DNA of 64,000 nt, taken from assembly GCA_965267485.1 (NCBI GenBank), contig OZ254080.1, forward strand, positions 372,001 through 436,000, read 5' to 3'. The notes below the pieces were generated by a model. That model ran no database searches. It had not been told where the DNA came from and saw only the letters and a list, made by a program, of their open reading frames with translations. This document shows, in pieces, positions 44,418 through 53,486 of this stretch (positions are counted from its first letter, which is position 1; the number at the start of each line of letters is the position of its first letter). The position numbers and the translations under genes are program-made. The stretch is from JANQJA01 sp965267485. GTDB taxonomy: Bacteria; Pseudomonadota; Gammaproteobacteria; Pseudomonadales; Azotimanducaceae.

Positions 44418-45302
44418 ATGACTGACAAACCGCCTGAGCAGGCCCCGCCGGATGCGATGGACGAGAGCGCCAGTGATCAAAAAACTGGCGGTTTTGTCAG
44501 CGAGTATCGAGTACCGAAGATGGACTGTCCTTCGGAAGAGAACATGATCCGAATGGCGCTCGACGGCATTGAACCTCGCGTCCTGCTGGAGTTCGATACG
44601 CCCAATCGCAAGGTCCGCGTATTCCATGGCGACGATGCAACAACCATCGAAGAGCGCCTGGCCGCGCTGGGACTGGGCGCCAGTCTGGTAACAACCATGC
44701 CCGTGGCAGAGGAAGATCTTGTCCGGGTGAGTGAAGAAGAGGAAGCAACGGCCCAGATGGAGGCCAGCGTCCTGAAGTGGCTGCTGGCGATCAATGGCGT
44801 GATGTTCGTGGTTGAGCTGACGGTGGGATTGTTGGCGCAATCAACCGGGCTGATTGCTGATTCCCTGGACATGTTCGCAGATGCGGCGGTCTATGGCGTC
44901 GCGCTTTATGCGGTGGCGCGCAGCCTTCGCACCAAACTACGAGCAGCACACTTGTCCGGTTGGTTGCAGCTGTTGTTGGCATTAGGCGTTCTGGCTGAGG
45001 TCGGGCGGCGATTCGTGTTCGGTAGCGAGCCAGTATCTACCCTGATGATGGGGTTTGGACTGCTGGCTTTGGCGGCCAACGCGTGGTGTCTGGTGTTGAT
45101 CGCAAGGAACCGGCACGGCGGTGCGCATATGAAGGCCAGTTTTATCTTCTCCGCTAACGACGTCATTGCCAACACGGGCGTCATTCTGGCAGGTGTATTG
45201 GTTGCCTGGACAGGATCGCGGTACCCCGACCTGGTGATCGGATTGATCATCGGCCTAGTTGTGCTGAATGGTGCCCGGCGAATTTTGCAGCTGAAACACT
45301 AG
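44418..45302 (+). CDS. Cation transporter with N-terminal HMA-like domain and CDF-like membrane domain
   Basis: A 294-residue protein. Residues ~27-70 form a small ferredoxin-like domain with Lys-Met-Asp-Cys37-Pro-Ser-Glu-Glu. This resembles the heavy-metal-associated motif Met-x-Cys-x2-Cys but lacks the second cysteine. From ~118 there are five to six membrane helices. Leu-Ile-Ala-Asp148-Ser-Leu-Asp-Met-Phe-Ala-Asp is the helix-2 metal-site region of cation diffusion facilitators. Asn-Asp-Val-Ile-Ala-Asn-Thr-Gly-Val stands in place of His-x3-Asp in helix 5. There is no CDF C-terminal cytoplasmic domain. Export of a divalent metal is inferred from the CadR-type promoter upstream. A frameshifted paralogue lies at 39979-40859. 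Confidence 0.82.
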   Translation: MTDKPPEQAPPDAMDESASDQKTGGFVSEYRVPKMDCPSEENMIRMALDGIEPRVLLEFDTPNRKVRVFHGDDATTIEERLAALGLGASLVTTMPVAEEDLVRVSEEEEATAQMEASVLKWLLAINGVMFVVELTVGLLAQSTGLIADSLDMFADAAVYGVALYAVARSLRTKLRAAHLSGWLQLLLALGVLAEVGRRFVFGSEPVSTLMMGFGLLALAANAWCLVLIARNRHGGAHMKASFIFSANDVIANTGVILAGVLVAWTGSRYPDLVIGLIIGLVVLNGARRILQLKH

Positions 45303-45349
45303 GGTCGCTGGTCTTGCGACATCTCAACTGAGAAGAAGGAGACTATATT

Positions 45350-45985
45350 ATGAGCTTACATCTAGGGGATACCGCACCTGACTTCGAGGCGGATACGACT
45401 GAAGGCCGGATCAACTTTCACGACTGGATCGGTGACGGCTGGGCCGTACTCTTCTCGCACCCGGCCGATTTCACGCCGGTATGCACCACGGAACTGGGAG
45501 AGACCGCGAGACTGAAGGACGAATTCGCCAGGCGCCAGTGCAAGGTGATCGCCATTTCGGTGGACTCGGTAGAGGATCACAAAGCCTGGTCCGACGATAT
45601 CGAAGAGACCCAGGGCCATGCAGTCAACTTCCCGATTATCGGGGATGTGGACAGGAAAGTCTCGCAGCTCTACGACATGCTGCATCCCGGTGAGGATGAC
45701 AGCTCGACAGTGCGTTCGGTATTCCTCATTGATCCAAACAAGAAGGTTCGCATGACGCTGACCTATCCGAAGAGCGCCGGTCGCAACTTCGACGAGATCC
45801 TGCGGGTGATCGATTCGATCCAGTTGACCGACGGCTACAAGGTCGCCACACCGGTGAGTTGGCGCGATGGCGACGACGTGATTATCCTGCCGTCGCTTTC
45901 CGACGACGAGGCCAAGGCGCATTTTCCGGAGGGCTGGAAAACCCTCAAGCCTTACCTCCGGGTGACCAGGCAGCCAAACCGTTGA
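45350..45985 (+). CDS. 1-Cys peroxiredoxin (Prx6 type)
   Basis: The 211-residue product has the peroxidatic site Asp-Phe-Thr-Pro-Val-Cys45-Thr-Thr-Glu. The Prx6-type C-terminal arm holds Val-Ala-Thr-Pro-Val-Ser-Trp-Arg-Asp-Gly-Asp-Asp-Val-Ile. No resolving cysteine is evident in the usual place. It reduces H2O2 and organic peroxides. An AAGGAG site precedes the ATG by 9 bases. It lies 47 bp after the transporter in the same direction, so it may share the metal-induced transcript and protect against metal-driven oxidative stress. Confidence 0.93.
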   Translation: MSLHLGDTAPDFEADTTEGRINFHDWIGDGWAVLFSHPADFTPVCTTELGETARLKDEFARRQCKVIAISVDSVEDHKAWSDDIEETQGHAVNFPIIGDVDRKVSQLYDMLHPGEDDSSTVRSVFLIDPNKKVRMTLTYPKSAGRNFDEILRVIDSIQLTDGYKVATPVSWRDGDDVIILPSLSDDEAKAHFPEGWKTLKPYLRVTRQPNR

Positions 45986-46069
45986 GGCAAGGTTGTAGCC
46001 AGCCTTTCAGGGGGCGGTGTGTTTTGTGTCCCGCATCGCCTTGAATAGGTCAGAGATAGAGTCCCCGCC

Positions 46070-47242
46070 ATGAGCCTCTGGCAGTACGTATTGCTGGCCA
46101 TGACGGCCGGCGTGCTACTCAATCTCACGCCCTGCGTGTTGCCGGCGCTGCCGATCAAGCTGCGCAGCATCGCCCGCGTGGTCGGCGATCGCCCCGGACG
46201 ACGCCTGCTCGCCGGTGGCGCACTTCTGGGTGGAACATTGACATTTTTCGGTGCATTGGCAGTGGCAACCGCCTGGTTGAATTGGACCTGGGGCGCCCTC
46301 TTTCATTCGGCTTCATTCCGGTTGATACTTGCCGTCGTGCTCGCCAGCCTGGGCGTTTGGAGCCTGGTTGGGCGCGGGTTTCAGCCTCCTCAGTGGACCT
46401 ACCGTATCCAGGGAGCGGGTTACGCGGAGCCTTACTTTGCGGGTCTGTTGGCGGCAGTGCTGTCAACGCCGTGCACGGGGCCATTTCTGGGTGGTGTGTT
46501 GGCTTTTGCCCTGACCCAGTCGCCGGCTGCCATTGTGGTGATTTTCCTGGCGGTCGGTGTGGGTCTGGCGCTGCCCTACCTGATCTTGCTGGCCCGACCC
46601 GGCCTGATTGCACGAATACCCCGTGGCGGAATCTGGCTGCTTCGCGTCCAGCAATTCCTGGGACTGGTGCTGCTGGCCGGGGCAGTGTTCTTCGCGGCCA
46701 CCGTGCTCCCGGGCAATCTGGAACGGCTGCTATGGATCGTCTGGGCCACCGTACTCACCTTCTGGCTACTGCGCGCAATGTGGGTCGGCCCCGATCTCCG
46801 CGCCCGTCTGATACCAGCGCTGGTACTGGCCGCCACGGCGGCCACGGTGGTCGCGAGCTGGCCCAGGCCGGGCCACGTCGCAACGGACAACTTGGCCTGG
46901 CAGCCGTTGACCGTGCAAGCATTGGCCGATGCGCGCGCGGCTCGGCGACCGGTGCTAATTGAGTTCACGGCCGACTGGTGCATCAATTGCAAAGTCCTTG
47001 ACCAGACCGTTTACCGCGACCAGCGCGTGGTTGAGGCTGCGCGCCGGGTTAATGCCCTTACTCTGCGTGCTGACCTGACACACCCCGATGAACGCCTGCA
47101 ACGTTTTCTGCGTGAGTTCGGGGGCGCCGGCCTGCCGTTCGCTGTGGTGCTCGATGGCCACGGACAGCCAGTAAGGCGGCTGCCGGATTTGTTTATGGCG
47201 ACCACGCTGGTGTCCACACTGCACAACGCTACGGAGGAATGA
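46070..47242 (+). CDS. DsbD-like thiol:disulfide reductase (membrane domain plus C-terminal thioredoxin domain)
   Basis: The 390-residue product has about eight membrane helices. Electron-shuttling cysteines are at Cys22 (Leu-Thr-Pro-Cys-Val-Leu-Pro-Ala-Leu) and Cys135 (Ser-Thr-Pro-Cys-Thr-Gly-Pro). A thioredoxin-like domain follows, with Trp-Cys304-Ile-Asn-Cys307-Lys. This equals the beta and gamma parts of DsbD. The alpha part is encoded by the next gene (4-bp overlap), so the two rebuild a DsbD system that passes cytosolic reductant to the periplasm. Placed in a metal-efflux island, it may keep metal-binding or metal-damaged thiols reduced. Confidence 0.88.
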   Translation: MSLWQYVLLAMTAGVLLNLTPCVLPALPIKLRSIARVVGDRPGRRLLAGGALLGGTLTFFGALAVATAWLNWTWGALFHSASFRLILAVVLASLGVWSLVGRGFQPPQWTYRIQGAGYAEPYFAGLLAAVLSTPCTGPFLGGVLAFALTQSPAAIVVIFLAVGVGLALPYLILLARPGLIARIPRGGIWLLRVQQFLGLVLLAGAVFFAATVLPGNLERLLWIVWATVLTFWLLRAMWVGPDLRARLIPALVLAATAATVVASWPRPGHVATDNLAWQPLTVQALADARAARRPVLIEFTADWCINCKVLDQTVYRDQRVVEAARRVNALTLRADLTHPDERLQRFLREFGGAGLPFAVVLDGHGQPVRRLPDLFMATTLVSTLHNATEE

Positions 47243-47775
47243 CGCACATGGGTATGGACAAATCCCGAATCTTTGGCTGGTTGTCGCCGGGCCTGGGCGC
47301 TTTGGCGATGGCGGGCGCACTGTTGGCATGGCAGTGGCCGGTCGTCAATCCTGGATCAGAAGAAGCGGTGCCGGGTTCTGAGGATACTGATCTGACAAAA
47401 TCCACCGCCGATCTCGTAGAGGTCGTTGCTGTGCGGGACGCGGAGGACCGTATTCGTGTAACGCTTTTGATAGACGGCGACTGGCACGTGAATGCCAATC
47501 CCGCGTCTCTGGATTTTTTGATTCCGACGGAGCTATCAGTCAGTGCGGGTGGGCGCTTACCATTGAAAGTCGATTACCCTCGCGGTCGCGACATGGACAG
47601 TGGGCTCGGTGACGCGACCTGGTCGGTGTATGACGACGGCGTGGTCATGAGTGCTGTGCTCCTGGAGGAGGCACCTTATGGCCAGTTGACCGCTGAGGTT
47701 CGGGTTCAGGCCTGCCACGACAGCGGTCGTTGCCTGGCGCCGGACACCCTCCTGACGCGGATTGTAACTCCGTGA
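47239..47775 (+). CDS. DsbD alpha-like periplasmic domain protein
   Basis: A 178-residue protein with an N-terminal membrane anchor or signal (residues ~12-32), then an immunoglobulin-like domain. Diagnostic blocks are Trp-His-Val-Asn-Ala-Asn-Pro-Ala-Ser and, near the end, Gln-Ala-Cys-His-Asp-Ser-Gly-Arg-Cys-Leu-Ala-Pro. The latter carries the DsbD-N cysteine pair. Its ATG overlaps the DsbD-like stop (ATGA). It would receive electrons from that protein and pass them to periplasmic partners. Splitting the alpha domain off and placing it after beta-gamma is unusual but not unique. Confidence 0.82.
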   Translation: MTHMGMDKSRIFGWLSPGLGALAMAGALLAWQWPVVNPGSEEAVPGSEDTDLTKSTADLVEVVAVRDAEDRIRVTLLIDGDWHVNANPASLDFLIPTELSVSAGGRLPLKVDYPRGRDMDSGLGDATWSVYDDGVVMSAVLLEEAPYGQLTAEVRVQACHDSGRCLAPDTLLTRIVTP

Positions 47776-47813
47776 AGCGGATGCGGTACGAGCCGCCTGC
47801 GATTTCCGTCGCA

Positions 47814-47953
47814 ATGAATGAAGTCAAAGCGAACGTCCATCGAAACCGCTGGCCATCACCGCGCTACCGGTGTATTTGCCGCTGCCCGTGCTGGTCCATG
47901 AAATCAGCGAATCTGTTGTCATCGCCAGCGGCTTGCGGCTGTTGCGTAGTTAA
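47814..47953 (+). pseudogene. Scar: PII-like 5' fragment joined to a P-type-ATPase-like C-terminus
   Basis: Bases 47814-47849 match the start of the PII-like gene at 53489 with two differences (Met-Asn-Glu-Val-Lys-Ala-x-Val-His-Arg-Asn-Arg). Immediately after, in another frame, the sequence reads Leu-Pro-Leu-Pro-Val-Leu-Val-His-Glu-Ile-Ser-Glu, then Gly-Leu-Arg-Leu-Leu-Arg and a stop at 47951. That is the style of a metal P1B-ATPase C-terminus. Both pieces are far too short to work. The remaining bases to 47974 contain the GAAGGAG site of the next gene. Confidence 0.55.
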
Positions 47954-47974
47954 TTGTCGAAGGAGTGAAACGCG

Positions 47975-49267
47975 TTGATTTCCCAATACCGTCTGTTTGG
48001 CGTACACGCCGTCCGCCGAATTCAGTGTGTACTTCTCGCGGCCGCGGCCGCCCTCTTTTCAATAGTGACGCCCGCTGCAGACCCTGCATCACCGGCGACG
48101 GCTGCGCCAGCGTCACCGGCGCTGAACGCCTTTGCGCAGCAGATTCTGCAAGCGCATCCGCTCGTTCAGGCGGCACAGGCAGAACTGGATGCATCACGTG
48201 CCCGTGAACGGGCTGCCGGACGCGCACTGTACAACCCCGAGTTGGATGCTGAATACGAAGACGGGGAGGTTCGCACCCAAAGCATCGGCATCAATCAGAC
48301 AATTGATCTGGGCGGCAAGCGCGGCGCACGTCAACGCGCAGCCTCGTTCAAGACGGAGTCGGCGATGGAGTCCTTGGCGTTGGTTCGGCAAAGCGTGTTG
48401 GCGGAGTTATTCAGTGCGCTCGGGATGGTGGATGTAGCTACGGAGCAGTTGCGCATCGCCGACGAACGCAAAGCGTTAATGGCGCGCTTGCGCACGCTGG
48501 CCGATAAACGCCGACAAGCCGGTGACCTGAACCAGATCGAGATTGAACTGGCCCGTCTGGCTTATGCGGAAGCAGCTTTACTGCGATCCCAGGCAGCAGC
48601 GCAACAAGTCACTGCGGAACAAGCGCTCGCCCGGGTAGCCGGTATTGATCTGGGGTCCTACCCGCCGTTGCCGACGGTCTATGTACCCGTGACCCTGAAT
48701 GAGCCCTCGGTAAACGCTATTCTGACTGACCTTCCCAGCGTGCGTGCCGCGCAAGCGAGAGTGTCGGCGGCGCAAGCGGTCGTGGATCTTCGTCGTCGGG
48801 AGCGACGGCCGGATCCTACGATCGGTTTCTTCGCCGGTCGCGAAGGTGATGATGATCTGATCGGCATTCGTTTCTCGATTCCTTTTCCGGTGCGAAACAG
48901 TTATCGCGCCGAGGTCGATGCCGCGAGTGCCGATCTCGTGGCCCTGGATCAATCGGTAGCGAACGAATATCGGCAGTTGCGCGCAGAACTCATCGCCGCA
49001 CAACAACGCTACGAACTGGCGCGAACCGCCTGGGATGACTGGCAACGTCTTGGGGCCGGTAGCCTTGCGAGCCAAACGGAAACATTGGAGCGCTTATGGC
49101 GAACCGGTGAATTGAACACCACGGATTACCTCGTGCAATTGCGGCAAACCCTGGACACCAGGGTTGCCGCCAGCGAGCAGCGCGGTGTTGTGTGGGAGTC
49201 GTGGATCGCCTGGTTGGCGGTCAGTGGTCAAGTCGATACCTGGATCGGTCTGGGAAATCGGCACTAG
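47975..49267 (+). CDS. czcC: TolC/CzcC-type outer-membrane efflux protein, operon 1
   Basis: A 430-residue outer-membrane factor starting at TTG 47975, with GAAGGAG 9 bases upstream. An N-terminal signal region (Cys-Val-Leu-Leu-Ala-Ala-Ala-Ala-Ala-Leu-Phe) is followed by two long coiled-coil repeats. Typical blocks are Asn-Pro-Glu-Leu-Asp-Ala-Glu-Tyr-Glu-Asp-Gly and Gln-Thr-Ile-Asp-Leu-Gly-Gly-Lys-Arg-Gly-Ala-Arg. The second repeat has Ile-Gly-Ile-Arg-Phe-Ser-Ile-Pro-Phe-Pro-Val-Arg-Asn. It forms the outer-membrane channel of the tripartite heavy-metal pump encoded with the next two genes. Confidence 0.88.
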   Translation: MISQYRLFGVHAVRRIQCVLLAAAAALFSIVTPAADPASPATAAPASPALNAFAQQILQAHPLVQAAQAELDASRARERAAGRALYNPELDAEYEDGEVRTQSIGINQTIDLGGKRGARQRAASFKTESAMESLALVRQSVLAELFSALGMVDVATEQLRIADERKALMARLRTLADKRRQAGDLNQIEIELARLAYAEAALLRSQAAAQQVTAEQALARVAGIDLGSYPPLPTVYVPVTLNEPSVNAILTDLPSVRAAQARVSAAQAVVDLRRRERRPDPTIGFFAGREGDDDLIGIRFSIPFPVRNSYRAEVDAASADLVALDQSVANEYRQLRAELIAAQQRYELARTAWDDWQRLGAGSLASQTETLERLWRTGELNTTDYLVQLRQTLDTRVAASEQRGVVWESWIAWLAVSGQVDTWIGLGNRH

Positions 49268-49286
49268 CGTCATGGAGAGAGCGCAA

Positions 49287-50378
49287 ATGAGAAGAGTTGC
49301 CTGGATTGTACTGTTGCCCTTGTTGGTCGCGATCCCCTGGGCGCATGCCGAGGAGGAAGAAGAGGAAGCGGTGGAACTGGTGTTCTCGGCGGCAGAGCGC
49401 AAGGAGCTTGGCATCGAGATCGCCGCGGTCAGCGAGCGCACCTTGTTTCCAGAGGTAAATGCGCCCGGTGAGGTGATGTTGAATGCCTATGCCACCAGTC
49501 AAATTGCATCGCGAATCGAGGCGCAGGTCGTGGCCCGCCATGCGCGTATGGGCGAAGCCGTTGAAGTCGGTTCACCGCTCGTGACGCTGTCGAGCGTTGA
49601 CGTGGCCGATGCGGTGGGTGATCTGCTGGTGCACGATCGTGAATGGCAGCGCGTCAAGAATCTGGGGCGTGATGTGGTCTCCGAATCGCGTTACGTGGAA
49701 GCAGAAGTCGCGCGACAACGCGCCTACGCGAAAACCTTGGCGTACGGCTTGCCGCGCCAGGAACTGGAGCGGCTGATCAAGAACGCCAACGTCAGTGAGG
49801 CCACCGGAGAATACACCCTCTTTGCCCCACAATCTGGCGTAGTCATTCGCGATGCCTTCGTAATGGGTGAAGTCGTCGACGCCGGACAGCTGCTGATGGA
49901 GCTGAGTGATTTGGCCGTCCTTTGGGTCGAAGCGAGGGTCGACCCCGAACTCGCCTCGGCGATTGCTATTGGTGATTCAGTCCGGGTCAGTGCGGACGAT
50001 CGCACCTGGGTGGCGGGGGAAGTCGTGCAGCGTTCGCCGCGGCTCAACGAGGCGACGCGCACGTCAAATATTCGTATCGAGGTTCGCGACACGCCCGCTC
50101 TCTTCCCCGGGCAGTTCGTCAACATCGCCGTTCGCACCGGCGCGGGGAGCCCGAGACTCGCGGTGCCGGACGAAGCCATCATGCTGATTCAGGGCACGCC
50201 GATGGTGTTTACACTCGAGGGCGACGAATTTGAGCCACAACCGGTCGAACCGGGACTCAAGGCGGAGGGTTATACGGCCATCACAACAGGTCTGGACGAG
50301 GATGACACCGTTGCCGTGGCCGGTGTCTTCCACCTAAAGTCTCTGCTTCTCAAATCGCAGATTGGCGATACCGACTAG
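49287..50378 (+). CDS. czcB: CzcB/CusB-type periplasmic adaptor, operon 1
   Basis: ATG 49287 is chosen, because a GGAGAG site lies 7 bases upstream; in-frame ATG 49272 is the alternative. The product has 363 residues with a signal peptide (Trp-Ile-Val-Leu-Leu-Pro-Leu-Leu-Val-Ala, cleavage after Ala-His-Ala). A Glu-rich stretch follows, then the biotinyl-lipoyl-like hairpin and beta-barrel blocks of HME adaptors (Val-Asn-Ala-Pro-Gly-Glu-Val, Phe-Ala-Pro-Gln-Ser-Gly-Val-Val, Pro-Gly-Gln-Phe-Val-Asn). It links the inner-membrane pump to the outer-membrane channel. The poly-Glu N-terminus may bind metal; that is speculation. Confidence 0.9.
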   Translation: MRRVAWIVLLPLLVAIPWAHAEEEEEEAVELVFSAAERKELGIEIAAVSERTLFPEVNAPGEVMLNAYATSQIASRIEAQVVARHARMGEAVEVGSPLVTLSSVDVADAVGDLLVHDREWQRVKNLGRDVVSESRYVEAEVARQRAYAKTLAYGLPRQELERLIKNANVSEATGEYTLFAPQSGVVIRDAFVMGEVVDAGQLLMELSDLAVLWVEARVDPELASAIAIGDSVRVSADDRTWVAGEVVQRSPRLNEATRTSNIRIEVRDTPALFPGQFVNIAVRTGAGSPRLAVPDEAIMLIQGTPMVFTLEGDEFEPQPVEPGLKAEGYTAITTGLDEDDTVAVAGVFHLKSLLLKSQIGDTD

Positions 50379-50387
50379 GGGACCGTG

Positions 50388-53300
50388 ATGCTGAACACGC
50401 TTGTCGATATCTCACTGCGCTATAAGCTGCTCACGCTGGTCGGCTTCGCGGTCATTGCCTTTCTAGGTTGGCGTGCCGTCAACACAGTTCCGATTGATGC
50501 GTTCCCGGATCTCACGCCCATTCAGGTGAATGTCTACACAGAATCACCGGGACTGGCGGCGGAGGACGTCGAAGAACTGCTGACCTTTCCGGTCGAATCC
50601 GGCATGGCCGGGCTCGCCGGCGTGCAACAGATTCGCTCCGTTAGTCTCTTTGGCCTGTCCTACGTGTCCGTCTACTTTGACGACGACACGGACATTTACT
50701 TTGCCCGTCGGCTAGTCATGGAACGCCTGCAAGAGGTCTCCGAACGAATTCCCGAGGGTTACGGCACGCCGGAAATGGGCCCCAACTCATCGGCACTGGG
50801 ACAAGTGTACTGGTACACACTCGAACGTTCCGATGAGGCGCTAAGGACTGGTGAGACCGATATGGAGCTGCGCACCCTGCAGGACTGGTCGGTACGCCTG
50901 GTGTTGCGCACAGTCCCGGGGGTAGACGACGTCATGTCTTGGGGCGGCAGTGAAAAGCAGGTGCAGGTACAGCTGGATCCGCGCAAGCTGATTGCCTATG
51001 ACCTCGACTACAGTAGCGTGCTTGAAGCCATCGAGGCCAACAACCGCCAGGTAGGCGGCCAGTACATCAACATCGGCCCGGAGCAGTACCTGGTGCGGGG
51101 CTTGGGACTCGTGGAAAACACCACAGATCTGGAAGAAATAGTGCTGAAAACCGTCGATGGCACGCCGATACGTGTACGCGATGTGGCAAACGTCGAGGAA
51201 GCGCCTGCGTTGCGCTTTGGTGCGGTAACCAAGGATGGCGAAGAAGTTGTACTCGGCATGGCCTTGGCGCGTATTGGGGAAAATGCCGCCAATGTGGTCG
51301 ATGGTGTCAAAGAGAAAATGAACACGATCGCCACGATTTTGCCGGAGGGAGTCGAAGTCAACCCGATATACGACCGCACCGGCCTGGTCGACGAGGCGGT
51401 CAGCACTGCGGTTACCGCCTTGATCGAAGGCTCCATTCTGGTGGCAATTGTCTTGTTCTTGTTTCTTGGCGAAATCCGCTCGGCCCTGGTAGTGATCGCG
51501 GCGTTGCCCCTGGCGATGTTGATTGCGTTTATCTTCATGGGCGAATTCGGCTTGTCCGCCAACCTGATGTCGTTGGCGGGCCTCGCCATCGGTATCGGTA
51601 TGATGGTGGATGGCGCCGTGGTGATGGTCGAGAACGCCTTTCGCATCATGGCCGAACGTCAGAAGACGGGCGAAGCAGTCGATCGCACTGGCGCGGTCCT
51701 AACGGCCGCTCGCGAAGTCGCGAACCCGATCGCCTTTGCCATCCTGATCATTATCGTGGTGTTTCTGCCGCTCTTCAGTCTTGAGGGCTTGGAAGGAAAA
51801 CTCTTCAAGCCAATGGCATTTACTATCACTTTTGCGATGGCTGGGTCGCTGGTACTTACGTTGACCCTGATTCCAGTTCTGGCCTCGGTCATGTTAAAGC
51901 CGCAAGAAGAGCGAGACACCCGACTCGTGCGGTGGTTGAAGCAAGGTTATTTGCCGCTATTGCATTGGTCGCTCGGCAACAAAAAGAAGCTGGGAGCCGC
52001 CGTCGCCGGGCTGCTCCTCGGCAGCCTGGCACTGTATCCGTTTCTGGGTAAAGAGTTTATGCCGACCCTGCAGGAAGGATCCGCAATCTGGCGCATCGTC
52101 TCCATTCCATCCACTTCTCTCGAGCAGTCTATCGAACTGTCCAAGCGGGCGTCGGGTGCGCTCGCAGAATTTCCGGAAGTCACCACCAGTGTCGCCATGA
52201 TCGGTCGTGCTGAGAAAGGAGAGATCGCGGACGTGAACTACATGGAGGTCTACACCGAATTGATGCCGTTCGACGAATGGACCACCGATCGTGATTTCGA
52301 CGAGCTCCGAGAAGCAATGGAAGACGCGCTGCAGGAAGTCGCACCGGCGTCGGTCGTGTCCTACACCCAGCCCATTCAGATGCGCGTCGAAGAACTGATC
52401 TCCGGCGTGCGCGCCACGCTCGCCGTGAAACTGTACGGCCCGGAACTCGCGGGGCTCGACCGACTCAGCCAAAAGATCAAGTCGGTTATCAGCGACGTGC
52501 CCGGCGTCGAGGACCTGTCACTGGAGGCCAACCTCGGTAAACCCCAAGTGCGTATCCGAGTCAATCGCACTCAACTCTCTCGTTATGGGCTCAACGCTGA
52601 CGACGTACTTACAATAGTACGTAACGGTATCGGCAACGAAGCTGTCAGCACGTTGGTCGATGGCGTGCGCCGCTTCGACATCACCGCAGGTTTACATAAC
52701 CCGGCCAAAGCCGACGTAGCGGCGATCGGCAATATTCCTTTGCGCACCGAGGACGGTGGCATTGTGTTGCTCTCGAAAGTTGCTGATATTGATGTCGCCG
52801 AAGGCTTTTCGTTCGTTCGCCGTGAGCAACTGCAGCGCTATGCCGTGATTCAAATGGACGTGCTGGGTCGGGATGTCGACGGGTTTGTACAAGAAGCTAA
52901 TGATTTAATCGCCGCCAATGTTGATATGCCGCCGGGCTATTGGATTGAATGGGGTGGGGCGTTCGAGAATCAACAACGGGCTATGGCGCGGTTGTCTCTG
53001 ATCGTGCCCATTACGATCTTCTTCATCTTCATTCTGCTCTACACCGCGTTCAACTCGGCGAAGTACGCCACCATGATCATCGCCAACGTGCCCTTCGCCA
53101 CCATCGGGGGGCTTATCGGCCTGGCGATCACTGGGCAGTACCTCTCCGTGCCATCCGCCATTGGATTCATCGCCGTGTTTGGTGTGGCCATGTTGAACGG
53201 CATCGTGCTCGTAAGCTTTATCAATGAGCTTCGCGAGAAGGGTCTGGCGGTGGCTGAGGCCGTGCGTCAAGGGGCCGAGATGCGGCTGCGTCCTGTCATG

Positions 53301-53486
53301 ATGACGGCGAGTGTTGCGATTCTCGGATTGATTCCTATGTTGTTGTCATCTGGCGTTGGTGCGGAAACACAGCGACCGTTGGCAACCGTGGTTGTCGGAG
53401 GGCTCATTACCTCGACACTGCTCACGCTGGTGTTGCTGCCGGTGATTTACGAGTGGGTTGAGACCCGAACGGAGGATTCATCATGA
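50388..53486 (+). CDS. czcA: Heavy-metal RND efflux pump CzcA/CusA-like, operon 1
   Basis: 1032 residues from ATG 50388 (GTG 50385 also possible), the full length of an HME-RND proton/metal antiporter. It has twelve membrane helices and two large periplasmic loops. The helix-4 proton-relay region reads Gly-Met-Met-Val-Asp-Gly-Ala-Val-Val-Met-Val-Glu-Asn, as in divalent-metal pumps. It reads Asn-Gly-Ile-Val-Leu-Val-Ser-Phe-Ile-Asn-Glu-Leu in the second half. The Asp-x3-Glu-Asn spacing is closer to CzcA/CnrA than to the Cu/Ag pump CusA. The stop overlaps the PII-like gene (ATGA). It is driven from the same operon as the adaptor and channel. Confidence 0.93.
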   Translation: MLNTLVDISLRYKLLTLVGFAVIAFLGWRAVNTVPIDAFPDLTPIQVNVYTESPGLAAEDVEELLTFPVESGMAGLAGVQQIRSVSLFGLSYVSVYFDDDTDIYFARRLVMERLQEVSERIPEGYGTPEMGPNSSALGQVYWYTLERSDEALRTGETDMELRTLQDWSVRLVLRTVPGVDDVMSWGGSEKQVQVQLDPRKLIAYDLDYSSVLEAIEANNRQVGGQYINIGPEQYLVRGLGLVENTTDLEEIVLKTVDGTPIRVRDVANVEEAPALRFGAVTKDGEEVVLGMALARIGENAANVVDGVKEKMNTIATILPEGVEVNPIYDRTGLVDEAVSTAVTALIEGSILVAIVLFLFLGEIRSALVVIAALPLAMLIAFIFMGEFGLSANLMSLAGLAIGIGMMVDGAVVMVENAFRIMAERQKTGEAVDRTGAVLTAAREVANPIAFAILIIIVVFLPLFSLEGLEGKLFKPMAFTITFAMAGSLVLTLTLIPVLASVMLKPQEERDTRLVRWLKQGYLPLLHWSLGNKKKLGAAVAGLLLGSLALYPFLGKEFMPTLQEGSAIWRIVSIPSTSLEQSIELSKRASGALAEFPEVTTSVAMIGRAEKGEIADVNYMEVYTELMPFDEWTTDRDFDELREAMEDALQEVAPASVVSYTQPIQMRVEELISGVRATLAVKLYGPELAGLDRLSQKIKSVISDVPGVEDLSLEANLGKPQVRIRVNRTQLSRYGLNADDVLTIVRNGIGNEAVSTLVDGVRRFDITAGLHNPAKADVAAIGNIPLRTEDGGIVLLSKVADIDVAEGFSFVRREQLQRYAVIQMDVLGRDVDGFVQEANDLIAANVDMPPGYWIEWGGAFENQQRAMARLSLIVPITIFFIFILLYTAFNSAKYATMIIANVPFATIGGLIGLAITGQYLSVPSAIGFIAVFGVAMLNGIVLVSFINELREKGLAVAEAVRQGAEMRLRPVMMTASVAILGLIPMLLSSGVGAETQRPLATVVVGGLITSTLLTLVLLPVIYEWVETRTEDSS

